Under the pieces are notes generated by a model. The model made no database searches. It was not told the DNA's origin and saw nothing but the letters and a program-made list of their open reading frames with translations. From SZAS-18 sp031370675 (GTDB taxonomy: Bacteria > Verrucomicrobiota > Verrucomicrobiia > Chthoniobacterales > SZAS-18): a DNA stretch of 28,227 nt. The stretch covers positions 1 through 28,227 of the forward strand of contig JANMQT010000204.1 in assembly GCA_031370675.1 (NCBI GenBank). Direction: 5' to 3'. Within the stretch, counting starts at the first letter, position 1, and the number at the start of each line of letters is the position of its first letter. The position numbers were made by a program, and so were the translations under genes. Positions 22,569-28,227 of the stretch are shown here, piece after piece.

Positions 22569-24077
22569 GTGATCGCACTCGCCCGTGGATTTGCCACCGG
22601 TTGCCTCGCCTCGATCCTTGCAGCGGCAAGCTTCGCGGCGCCACCGGATGAATCGTTCCGCACGTTCTATGGTTCCCGCTTCGAGCCGTCCCACGCGAGC
22701 ACGCGCCATCACGGACCGCAGCGGCAACTCGACTCGGTGCACCGTTGGAATGAGATCGCGATTAACGCCAGCGGCCTCGATCACACCCCTGTGACGCCTG
22801 GCGAGAGCCGCCATTTCGGCGAACAACTCGGCCCGACGCGCGCCAGCCGTGCGATGGCCATCGTGCACATCGCGATCTTTGATGCGGTGAACGCCATCCT
22901 GGGCGGCTGTGAGGGCTACACCGACCTGCGGGCGCCGCATGGTGCGGTCTCTCTCGAAGCGGCGGTGGCCCAATCGGCCCATGACACGCTGGCCGCGCTT
23001 TTTCCCTCCCAGACGCCGTCGTTCGACACCTGGCTCGCCGAGGATTTGGGCATGGTTCAAGAGGCTCAGACGCGGGCAAACGGCGTGACGCTGGGACGCG
23101 CGGCTGCCGCCGGGATTCTGGGGCAACGGGCAAATGACGGCTCCGCCACACCGGAACCCCGTTTGGGTGTGAACTATTTTCCGAGCAACCTGCCGGGCCA
23201 TTGGCGACAGGATCCAATCAGCCAGATTCCCATCGCCCTGGGCGCGCGCTGGAGTGAAGTCACGCCGTTCGTGCTGTCATCCACCAGCCAGTTTCGCGTG
23301 CCGCCTCCGCCGGCGCTGAACAGCGGGGAGTTCACGGCCGCGTATCTCGAGGTAAGACGATTGGGTGGCGACGGGGTGGTGACACCGACCGACCGCACCG
23401 CCGAACAAACATTCATCGGCACGTTCTGGGCGTACGACGGCACGCCGAGCCTTTGCGCGCCACCCCGGCTGTACAATCAGATCGCGGTGCAGATTGCGAA
23501 ACATCGCCGTCTCGGGGTCGCGGAATTCGCGCGGATGCTGGCGCTCGTGAATGTGGCCATGGCCGATGCGGGCATGGCGGTGTGGGAATCGAAGTACCAC
23601 TATGATTTCTGGCGCCCGGTCGGCGGCATCCGGGAATCGGATCCGGGCACCGGACCGACCGGCGCAGGGGACGGCAACGCCGCCACGCCGGGCGACCCAA
23701 CTTTCTCGCCACTGGGCGCGCCGGCCAGCAATCTCACGGGCCCGAATTTCACGCCGCCTTTTCCGGCCTATCCTTCGGGCCACGCGGGCTTTGGTGGCGC
23801 GCTCTTCCAGATCTTGCGCCGTTTCTACGAGACCGATCACGTGCCCTTTACGTTTGTTTCCGATGAGTTCAACGGCACCACGAAGGGCAACGACGGAAAC
23901 GTGCGCCCCAACCTGCCGCGTTTTTTCTCGTCGCTGTCCCAAGCCGAGGAGGAGAATGGCCAGAGCCGGATTTATCTCGGCATCCACTGGCGCTTCGACA
24001 AAACCGAGGGCATTGCGCAGGGCCGGCGCGTGGCCGATTTTGTTTTCGACCACGCGTTCAAACCAAGGCGTCGCTAG
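22569..24077 (+). CDS. Vanadium-dependent haloperoxidase family protein (PAP2 superfamily)
   Basis: A 502-residue exported protein of the vanadium haloperoxidase / PAP2 family. Residues numbered from GTG 22569 match the vanadate site: K342 and R349 in KYHYDFWRP, S403-G404-H405 in AYPSGHAGF, and R467 and H473 in RIYLGIHWRFD. The K-to-R (7) and R-to-H (6) spacings match characterised vanadium enzymes. The segment ASRAMAIVHIAIFDAVNAI near residue 90 is the usual N-terminal helix. Whether it oxidises halides or acts as a phosphatase cannot be told from sequence. GTG at 22569 supplies a signal peptide (VIALARGFATGCLASILAAASFAA). A GTG at 22488 is an alternative, so the start is uncertain. Confidence 0.88.
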   Translation: MIALARGFATGCLASILAAASFAAPPDESFRTFYGSRFEPSHASTRHHGPQRQLDSVHRWNEIAINASGLDHTPVTPGESRHFGEQLGPTRASRAMAIVHIAIFDAVNAILGGCEGYTDLRAPHGAVSLEAAVAQSAHDTLAALFPSQTPSFDTWLAEDLGMVQEAQTRANGVTLGRAAAAGILGQRANDGSATPEPRLGVNYFPSNLPGHWRQDPISQIPIALGARWSEVTPFVLSSTSQFRVPPPPALNSGEFTAAYLEVRRLGGDGVVTPTDRTAEQTFIGTFWAYDGTPSLCAPPRLYNQIAVQIAKHRRLGVAEFARMLALVNVAMADAGMAVWESKYHYDFWRPVGGIRESDPGTGPTGAGDGNAATPGDPTFSPLGAPASNLTGPNFTPPFPAYPSGHAGFGGALFQILRRFYETDHVPFTFVSDEFNGTTKGNDGNVRPNLPRFFSSLSQAEEENGQSRIYLGIHWRFDKTEGIAQGRRVADFVFDHAFKPRRR

Positions 24078-24262
24078 GAGCGCGGTGGATCCTGATAAAA
24101 ACGTCGCCGCGAAAACAATTGCCGTGAAGATACCCGCGAGAGACTCGTCCGTCGCATGTAAAGCGGACGACTTCATGAGAGCGTTGGAGCCGTCTCGAAC
24201 GATCGCGTTGGTGGTCATTCGCCGACCAGTCTTCCCTGAGCAACCATGAGCGGCTAGCCCCG

Positions 24263-25408
24263 ATGATAAAGACGATCCAGGCCATCTTGGAACTCGCGGG
24301 AAAAGCACGCGCCGGCGAGATACTCGCGCTGGCGACGGTGGTGAACGTTCGCGGCTCGGCGTATCGCCGTCCGGGAGCGCGGATGCTGGTGACCAGTGAC
24401 GGTCGCTCCGCTGGCATGATCAGCGGCGGCTGCCTGGAGAACGACGCGCGCGAGCGGGCCCAAGAGGTCATGGCGGCGGGCACGCCGCGTCTGGTGACCT
24501 ACGATTCGACCGCGCCGGCGGACATCATTTTTGGACTCGGACTCGGTTGCACCGGAATCGTGCAGGTGCTCATCGAGCCGCTCACGGCGCGTGACGAGGG
24601 AGACTTTCTGGCGTTCCTTTCCGCCTGCGTCGCGCGACGGCAGGTCGGGAGAGTCGCGACGGTTTTCCAATCGGACGATTTCCCACTCGGCGCCCGTCTG
24701 CTTCGCTGGCCCGACGGCCGGGTGACCTCCACCTGCGGCGACGACGCGCTGTCGGCGGCCTTGCTGCAAGCATTCCTCGAAACCGCCCCGATCCGGACTG
24801 CGGGGCGCAGAGTCGAGCTGCCGAATGGGCGTGCCGCCCGCGTGCTCATCGAAGCAATCGCCCCGTCGCCGTCGCTCACAATTTTCGGCGCGGCCGACGA
24901 CGCAGTCCCGGTAGCGCAACTCGCGAAGCTGCTCGGGTGGCACGTCACGGTGATTGACGCCCGCCCCGCCTACGCCACGCCGGAGCGTTTCCCGACGGCG
25001 GACGAAGTCCTTTGCCTGCGCCCCGAACTCCTGCCGGCAAGCCCGCGCTTCGTGCTGCCGCCCGATTCGATGATGTTGATTATGACGCATAATTACACGC
25101 ACGACCGCGCGCTGCTCCGCGTGCTCCTGCCGCGCGCGACGCGCTACGTCGGCATCCTCGGGCCGCGGGCGCGGACGGAGAGCCTGCTCCAGGAACTCGC
25201 GGGCGAGGGCATTACCTTCACGGGGGAAGCCGTCGCGCGCTTGCACGGCCCCGCGGGTCTCGACGTCGGCGCGGAAACGCCCGAGGAGATCGCCGTTTCC
25301 ATCGTGGGAGAAATGCAGGCGGTTCTTGCGCAACGGGAAGGCGGCGCGCTGCGCGACCGGACTGGACCGATTCACGAACCCACAGACCAACTATTCACCA
25401 ACGCGTGA
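24263..25408 (+). CDS. xdhC: XdhC/CoxI family molybdoenzyme maturation protein
   Basis: A 381-residue protein with both family domains. The N-terminal XdhC/CoxI domain shows ATVVNVRGSAYRRPGARMLV and MISGGCLENDARERA. The C-terminal Rossmann domain shows ATRYVGILGPRARTESLL and a terminal PAGLDVGAETPEEIAVSIVGEM. XdhC binds molybdenum cofactor, protects it and helps sulfurate it for insertion into xanthine dehydrogenase-type enzymes. The nucleotide-binding turn, usually GAGxDA, reads GAADDA at 209-214. The gene overlaps the following MocA-like gene by 4 bases (GTGA). No molybdoenzyme subunit gene is nearby. Confidence 0.92.
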   Translation: MIKTIQAILELAGKARAGEILALATVVNVRGSAYRRPGARMLVTSDGRSAGMISGGCLENDARERAQEVMAAGTPRLVTYDSTAPADIIFGLGLGCTGIVQVLIEPLTARDEGDFLAFLSACVARRQVGRVATVFQSDDFPLGARLLRWPDGRVTSTCGDDALSAALLQAFLETAPIRTAGRRVELPNGRAARVLIEAIAPSPSLTIFGAADDAVPVAQLAKLLGWHVTVIDARPAYATPERFPTADEVLCLRPELLPASPRFVLPPDSMMLIMTHNYTHDRALLRVLLPRATRYVGILGPRARTESLLQELAGEGITFTGEAVARLHGPAGLDVGAETPEEIAVSIVGEMQAVLAQREGGALRDRTGPIHEPTDQLFTNA

Positions 25409-26142
25409 GCACCGGGATCATCATTCTCGCCGCCGGCGAATCGGTGCGCATGGGAGAACCGAAGCAGTTGCTCGCGTATCGCGGCCGCACGCTGTTGCAC
25501 CACGCCATCGAAGCAGCGCTCACGCTGCCCGGCGCACCGGTCACGATCGTGCTCGGGGCGCACGCCGCACGCATCCGTGCGCAACTCAGCGATTCCCGCG
25601 TGTTCATCACGGAAAATCCAGATTGGCGCACCGGCCTGAGTGGCTCAATCCGCGCGGGCCTGAACGCGCTCCTCGCCGCGCACCCCGGGATGAACGCCGT
25701 CATTTTTCTGCTGTGCGATCAACCCCTCGTTTCCGCGAGCCACCTCGGCAATCTCGTCGGCACGCACGAGCGAACTGGCCGGGCGATTGTCGCCTCGGAA
25801 TACGGCGGCGGGCTCGGCGTGCCCGCGCTTTTTTCGCGCGCCCTGTTTCCAGAGTTGCTTGCCATGAACGGGACCGAGGGCGCGCGGCAGATCATGCATA
25901 AGCATCCTGACCAGGCCATCGGGGTCACCTTTCATGAGGGCGCGATCGATATCGACACGCCCGCCGATTATGCCCGGCTGCGCAGGTCACCCGACGATGT
26001 CCCACCCCACCCCCGGATGAAACTGGCACTCGGTCCCGATACATTTTGCACTGCGCCCCGAACCATCAGCCGTGACGACTGCGAAGAAAGCCGCGGTGAG
26101 GAAGGCCGCGCGGACACTGTCGGGCGCGAAAGAGGTGGATGA
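25405..26142 (+). CDS. MocA/MobA-like nucleotidyltransferase (molybdenum cofactor cytidylyltransferase-like)
   Basis: A 245-residue NTP transferase of the MobA/MocA family. The nucleotide-binding signature LAAGESVRMGEPKQLL starts at residue 8. Later motifs are VTIVLGAHAARI, NPDWRTGLSGSIRAGL, VIFLLCDQPLVSASHL and DIDTPADYARL. MocA attaches CMP to molybdopterin for xanthine-dehydrogenase-type enzymes, which fits its 4-base overlap with xdhC. The start is the GTG at 25405 inside that overlap. The family fold ends at DYARL; about 50 further residues, polar and lacking order, run 71 bases into the next gene. That tail may reflect a lost stop. Confidence 0.88.
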   Translation: MSTGIIILAAGESVRMGEPKQLLAYRGRTLLHHAIEAALTLPGAPVTIVLGAHAARIRAQLSDSRVFITENPDWRTGLSGSIRAGLNALLAAHPGMNAVIFLLCDQPLVSASHLGNLVGTHERTGRAIVASEYGGGLGVPALFSRALFPELLAMNGTEGARQIMHKHPDQAIGVTFHEGAIDIDTPADYARLRRSPDDVPPHPRMKLALGPDTFCTAPRTISRDDCEESRGEEGRADTVGRERGG

Positions 26143-26497
26143 ATTCATGCGGGCCTTGAAGCATCCGCTCAAGCACGAGTGGGAGGCAGTGCGCGCCATT
26201 ATTCTCGGTGCGAGCCCGGCGATTTCCGAGGGAATCAAATGGCGTGCGCCCAGCTTCCGGACCAGCGAGTGGTTTGCGACCATGAACCTCCGCGCAAACG
26301 TTGTGCAGATCATTTTTCATCTTGGGGTGAAAGTGAGCACAGACGCCGGCGCCAAAGCACGCATCAAGGATCCAGCGGGCCTGCTGGAATGGTTGGGGCC
26401 GGATCGCGCCAGCATGCGATTCGCCGAGATGGACGCCATCGAGTCAGGCGCGGCGCTGCGGAAAATCGTGCGGCAATGGATCGCCCTCGTGCCGTAG
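26072..26497 (+). CDS. DUF1801 family protein
   Basis: A 141-residue small soluble protein matching DUF1801 (YdhG-like). The key parts are EVDEFMRALKHPLKHEWEAV, AISEGIKWRAPSFRT, the strands WFATMNLRANVVQIIFHLG, and a C-terminal helix, ALRKIVRQWIALV. The first 18 residues are Lys/Ala/Arg-rich. The start is GTG at 26072; it overlaps the C-terminal tail of the MocA-like gene in another frame. The function of the family is unknown. A second DUF1801-type gene lies 1 kb downstream. Confidence 0.8.
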   Translation: MTTAKKAAVRKAARTLSGAKEVDEFMRALKHPLKHEWEAVRAIILGASPAISEGIKWRAPSFRTSEWFATMNLRANVVQIIFHLGVKVSTDAGAKARIKDPAGLLEWLGPDRASMRFAEMDAIESGAALRKIVRQWIALVP

Positions 26498-26836
26498 ATG
26501 ACGGCTCCCCCGTCACTGCCCGCCCAGGGAACCCCGCCGGGCCCGCCGACGCCGACGATGAAGTCGCTGAACGACATCGACGCTCGCGTAGTCCAGGTTG
26601 GCAAGAAGCGCATCCCGAGCGACGCGATGCGCTGCGTTCGGGATGGCTCGGTGAGAGGATTTTCGAATGGGGTCTTTGTGCCGCGAGCGCCGCCCAGTTG
26701 CAGCCGAAATGAATCGATGGCGGACCCCGTGCCGTTTGTCGTCGTCCATGAAAACGAGCCGAAAGTCGAGGGCGTGCCGTTGGCCGGCACGAAACCGAGT
26801 TCGCGAGAGGAAAGTCTGGAACGGAAAGCGTCCCGC
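26498..26836. other. Intergenic stretch without a convincing gene
   Basis: Between the DUF1801 gene and the methyltransferase lie 339 bases. Open frames exist on both strands (plus from 26498, minus from 26790) but none resembles a protein family, and the bias does not clearly favour either. A hairpin at 26611-26645 is present. It may be a dispersed repeat copy or decayed gene. Confidence 0.4.
26611..26645. repeat. REP-like hairpin
   Basis: CATCCCGAGCG (26611-26621) pairs with CGTTCGGGATG (26635-26645) through 11 base pairs including one G-T pair, with a 13-base loop containing GCGATGCGC. The CATCCCGA...TCGGGATG pattern resembles dispersed intergenic palindromes of GC-rich bacteria. Confidence 0.5.
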
Positions 26837-27430
26837 CTAAACGCGCGTCCACTCCTGCCAGCGCTCGCGGCCGACGAAGAGCGGCAGTGAATCCTTCACC
26901 GGCTCATCGCGGGTGCGGCGAAAGGTGCCGCGGAAAAGCTCGTCGAGCTGCGCTTCTCGGATCGGGAACGGTGGTCCGCCGCGCGCTTTGCCGAGAAAGA
27001 ACAAGCCCGCCAGGCGGCCGCGCGGACGAAGCAATTGGGAAATCCGCCGCACGTAAGCGGGCCAGCGGGCAGGCGGCATCGAGCAAAGAAAGGTCCGTTC
27101 GTAGACAAGATCGAAGGGGCCACCGGGAACTTTGGAGGTGAAAAAATTCAGCCGCCGCACGCGGTCGCCGAGTGGGCCGAGATGCAACCGGGCTCGCTCG
27201 ATCGCGACCGGGGAAAAATCGACCGCGGTTACGTCAAAGCCCGCGTCGTGAAACGCCTTCACCTCGTAGCCTAAGCCGCAGCCGGGAATCAGCACGCGGC
27301 CGCCGTGCGGCACGCGGCGCAGAAATTTTCGCAAGGCGGCCGGGATGCCCTCGAAGTCCCAGGGCGTCGTGCCGGCGGCATAACGCACGGTCCAAAAATT
27401 GTGTCGCGTGGGATCGGATGCACTACTCAT
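26837..27430 (-). CDS. TPMT-like SAM-dependent methyltransferase
   Basis: A 197-residue class I methyltransferase of the thiopurine methyltransferase-like group. The N-terminal NFWTVRYAAGTTPWDFEGIP has the family W-x-x-R-x-x-x-G-x-TPWD pattern. SAM-binding motif I is LIPGCGLGYE at residues 47-56, and D71 in VTAVDFSP binds the ribose. Later segments are FDLVYERTFLCSMPPARW and LLRPRGRLAGLFFLGKA. Relatives methylate thiols, halides, selenium or tellurium compounds; the substrate here is unknown. The ATG at 27430 is preferred to a start at 27568, which adds 46 atypical residues. It is divergent from the second DUF1801-type gene across 73 bases. Confidence 0.88.
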   Translation of the reverse strand: MSSASDPTRHNFWTVRYAAGTTPWDFEGIPAALRKFLRRVPHGGRVLIPGCGLGYEVKAFHDAGFDVTAVDFSPVAIERARLHLGPLGDRVRRLNFFTSKVPGGPFDLVYERTFLCSMPPARWPAYVRRISQLLRPRGRLAGLFFLGKARGGPPFPIREAQLDELFRGTFRRTRDEPVKDSLPLFVGRERWQEWTRV

Positions 27431-27503
27431 ATCCGAAGATACCCAGAGGCAGGGCGAACAGTCCGATAAAGTGGGCACGACCCCTCCCGAAAGGGTTTCC
27501 CTG

Positions 27504-28052
27504 GTGAAGCGAGAACCATCCAAGACCGCCGCCGCGGAGTCGACCGCGAGACAGGTGGCGGGATTCATCGCAAAATTTGATCCGGTTGTCGCAAAACGGA
27601 TCCGCGCGGCCCGCGCCGGCCTCCGCGGGCGCCTGCCAACCGCACTCGAACAGGTCTACGATAACTATAATTTTCTGGCGATCGGCTATTGCACGACCGA
27701 GCGGACCTCCGATTGCCTGGTTTCCCTGGCCGCCTCGGCGAAGGGCGTTGCGCTCTCGTTCTACCACGGAGCGTCGCTGCCGGATCCCAAACACCTCCTG
27801 CTCGGGGGTGGAAAACAGAATCTTTTCGTACGACTCGAAAGCGCGAAGACGCTGGCCCAACCCGCCGTGGATGCGCTGATTCGCTCCGCCATCGCGCAAG
27901 CGAAGACGCCGTTGCCAAAGACCGGCGGCGGTTACACGATCATTAAATCCGTGTCAGCCAAACAACGGCCGCGACGCCTGCGAGAAAAGATCCAAACTCC
28001 CACCCATTTCGTTCGCGCGGGATCTCTCGTACGTCCACATCGGCCCCGATGA
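27504..28052 (+). CDS. DUF1801-type protein
   Basis: A 182-residue soluble protein. It contains QVAGFIAKFDPVVAKRIRAA, LEQVYDNYNFLAIGY, the strands VALSFYHGASLPDPKHLLLG, and a conserved C-terminal GYTIIKSVSAKQRPRR. This combination (VYDNYN, LPDP, SVSAKQRPR) matches proteins usually annotated as DUF1801. The function is unknown. The start is taken as GTG at 27504, with AAAGGG eight bases upstream as a weak Shine-Dalgarno, one of few in the window. A longer reading to 27399 overlaps the divergent gene's start. The last 25 residues are basic and poorly ordered. Confidence 0.78.
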   Translation: MKREPSKTAAAESTARQVAGFIAKFDPVVAKRIRAARAGLRGRLPTALEQVYDNYNFLAIGYCTTERTSDCLVSLAASAKGVALSFYHGASLPDPKHLLLGGGKQNLFVRLESAKTLAQPAVDALIRSAIAQAKTPLPKTGGGYTIIKSVSAKQRPRRLREKIQTPTHFVRAGSLVRPHRPR

Positions 28053-28065
28053 ACGAAGCCAGGGT

Positions 28066-28227
28066 ATGAGCGCCCAAGCCGTCCTACCGATCCTCCGAAC
28101 GCCCCGCCCCATCGACCTCGCGGATCGCGTGGGGCTGATCGAATGGTCCCACGTCTGCGATGAGAGCGGGACCGTGGTCGGCCTGCAGTGTTCGCTCAAG
28201 TACGGGGTGGGTGACAACCCGCGCAAA
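28066..28227 (+). CDS. Unknown protein (3' partial)
   Basis: An ATG at 28066 opens a frame that runs off the right edge, giving 54 residues: MSAQAVLPILRTPRPIDLAD at the start, then RVGLIEWSHVCDESG and VVGLQCSLKYGVGDNPRK. The predicted strand-rich composition is protein-like, but the family cannot be recognised from so little. It begins 13 bases after the DUF1801-type gene on the same strand, so the two may share a transcript. Confidence 0.45.
   Translation, partial: MSAQAVLPILRTPRPIDLADRVGLIEWSHVCDESGTVVGLQCSLKYGVGDNPRK

Noticed and set aside
22228..22644. 138-residue minus-strand frame upstream of the haloperoxidase
   Set aside because: Arg/Ser/Pro-rich with no domain, and it overlaps the start region of the recognised gene.
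24078..24176. Minus-strand segment resembling a signal peptide after the haloperoxidase gene
   Set aside because: The frame continues only as the antisense of the haloperoxidase gene, so the hydrophobic stretch is probably chance.
26317..26790. 157-residue minus-strand frame opposite the DUF1801 gene and the following gap
   Set aside because: It runs antisense through much of a recognised gene, is Ser/Thr/Pro/Gly-rich, and matches no family.
26498..26890. 130-residue plus-strand frame starting right after the DUF1801 stop
   Set aside because: It runs into the 3' end of the methyltransferase gene on the other strand, has low-complexity ends and shows no domain; retained only as an unexplained gap.
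1..28227. CRISPR array, prophage, transposon or toxin-antitoxin module
   Set aside because: No regularly spaced repeats, integrase, transposase, phage structural gene or paired small toxin/antitoxin genes were seen on either strand.

Overview
This is a GC-rich chromosomal window with about 30 protein genes and one tRNA. Most genes stand alone or in pairs on alternating strands. The gene set (a CcsA-type cytochrome c maturation protein with a long extracytoplasmic segment, dnaN without dnaA, GlgE, CoaX, a MoxR/coiled-coil membrane cluster, DUF2911, CsbD) together with the near absence of Shine-Dalgarno sequences suggests a Gram-negative Verrucomicrobiota bacterium, perhaps Opitutaceae-like. 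That assignment is inference from gene content, not a database result.

Region by region. 1-9.5 kb is housekeeping: the 3' end of ccsA, dnaN, a secreted zinc metalloprotease running back towards dnaN, tRNA-Leu(CAG), coaX, secG, an unknown 110-aa protein, an OppA-like lipoprotein with a hairpin terminator, a Nif3-family protein and ychF. 9.5-12.6 kb, minus strand, is a cell-envelope cluster: a long coiled-coil membrane protein, a 47-aa single-pass membrane protein, and a MoxR AAA+ ATPase. 12.7-17.4 kb, plus strand, holds hpt with moaD one base behind it, a lipoprotein, the maltosyltransferase glgE behind an unusual polypurine/polypyrimidine inverted repeat, and a secreted L,D-transpeptidase. 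17.4-22.2 kb is more accessory: a secreted protein with a possible Cys-His-Asp triad, a CsbD plus glycine-zipper stress pair separated by a foldable spacer, DUF2911, a secreted amidohydrolase and a small exported protein. 22.5-28.2 kb holds a vanadium-dependent haloperoxidase, a translationally coupled xdhC/mocA-like pair for molybdoenzyme maturation, two DUF1801 genes, a TPMT-like methyltransferase and the start of an unknown gene.

Two themes link genes. Molybdenum-cofactor functions recur (MoaD, XdhC, MocA-like), but no molybdoenzyme lies in the window. Envelope and periplasmic functions dominate (MoxR cluster, L,D-transpeptidase, metalloprotease, cysteine-protease-like protein, lipoproteins). 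I found no CRISPR array, integrase, transposase, phage module or toxin-antitoxin pair. No clear new multi-gene system is evident. The best leads are the reduced MoxR cluster with its micro-protein, the possible papain-like secreted protein, the glgE leader inverted repeat, and the run of pyrimidine-rich start contexts lacking a Shine-Dalgarno.
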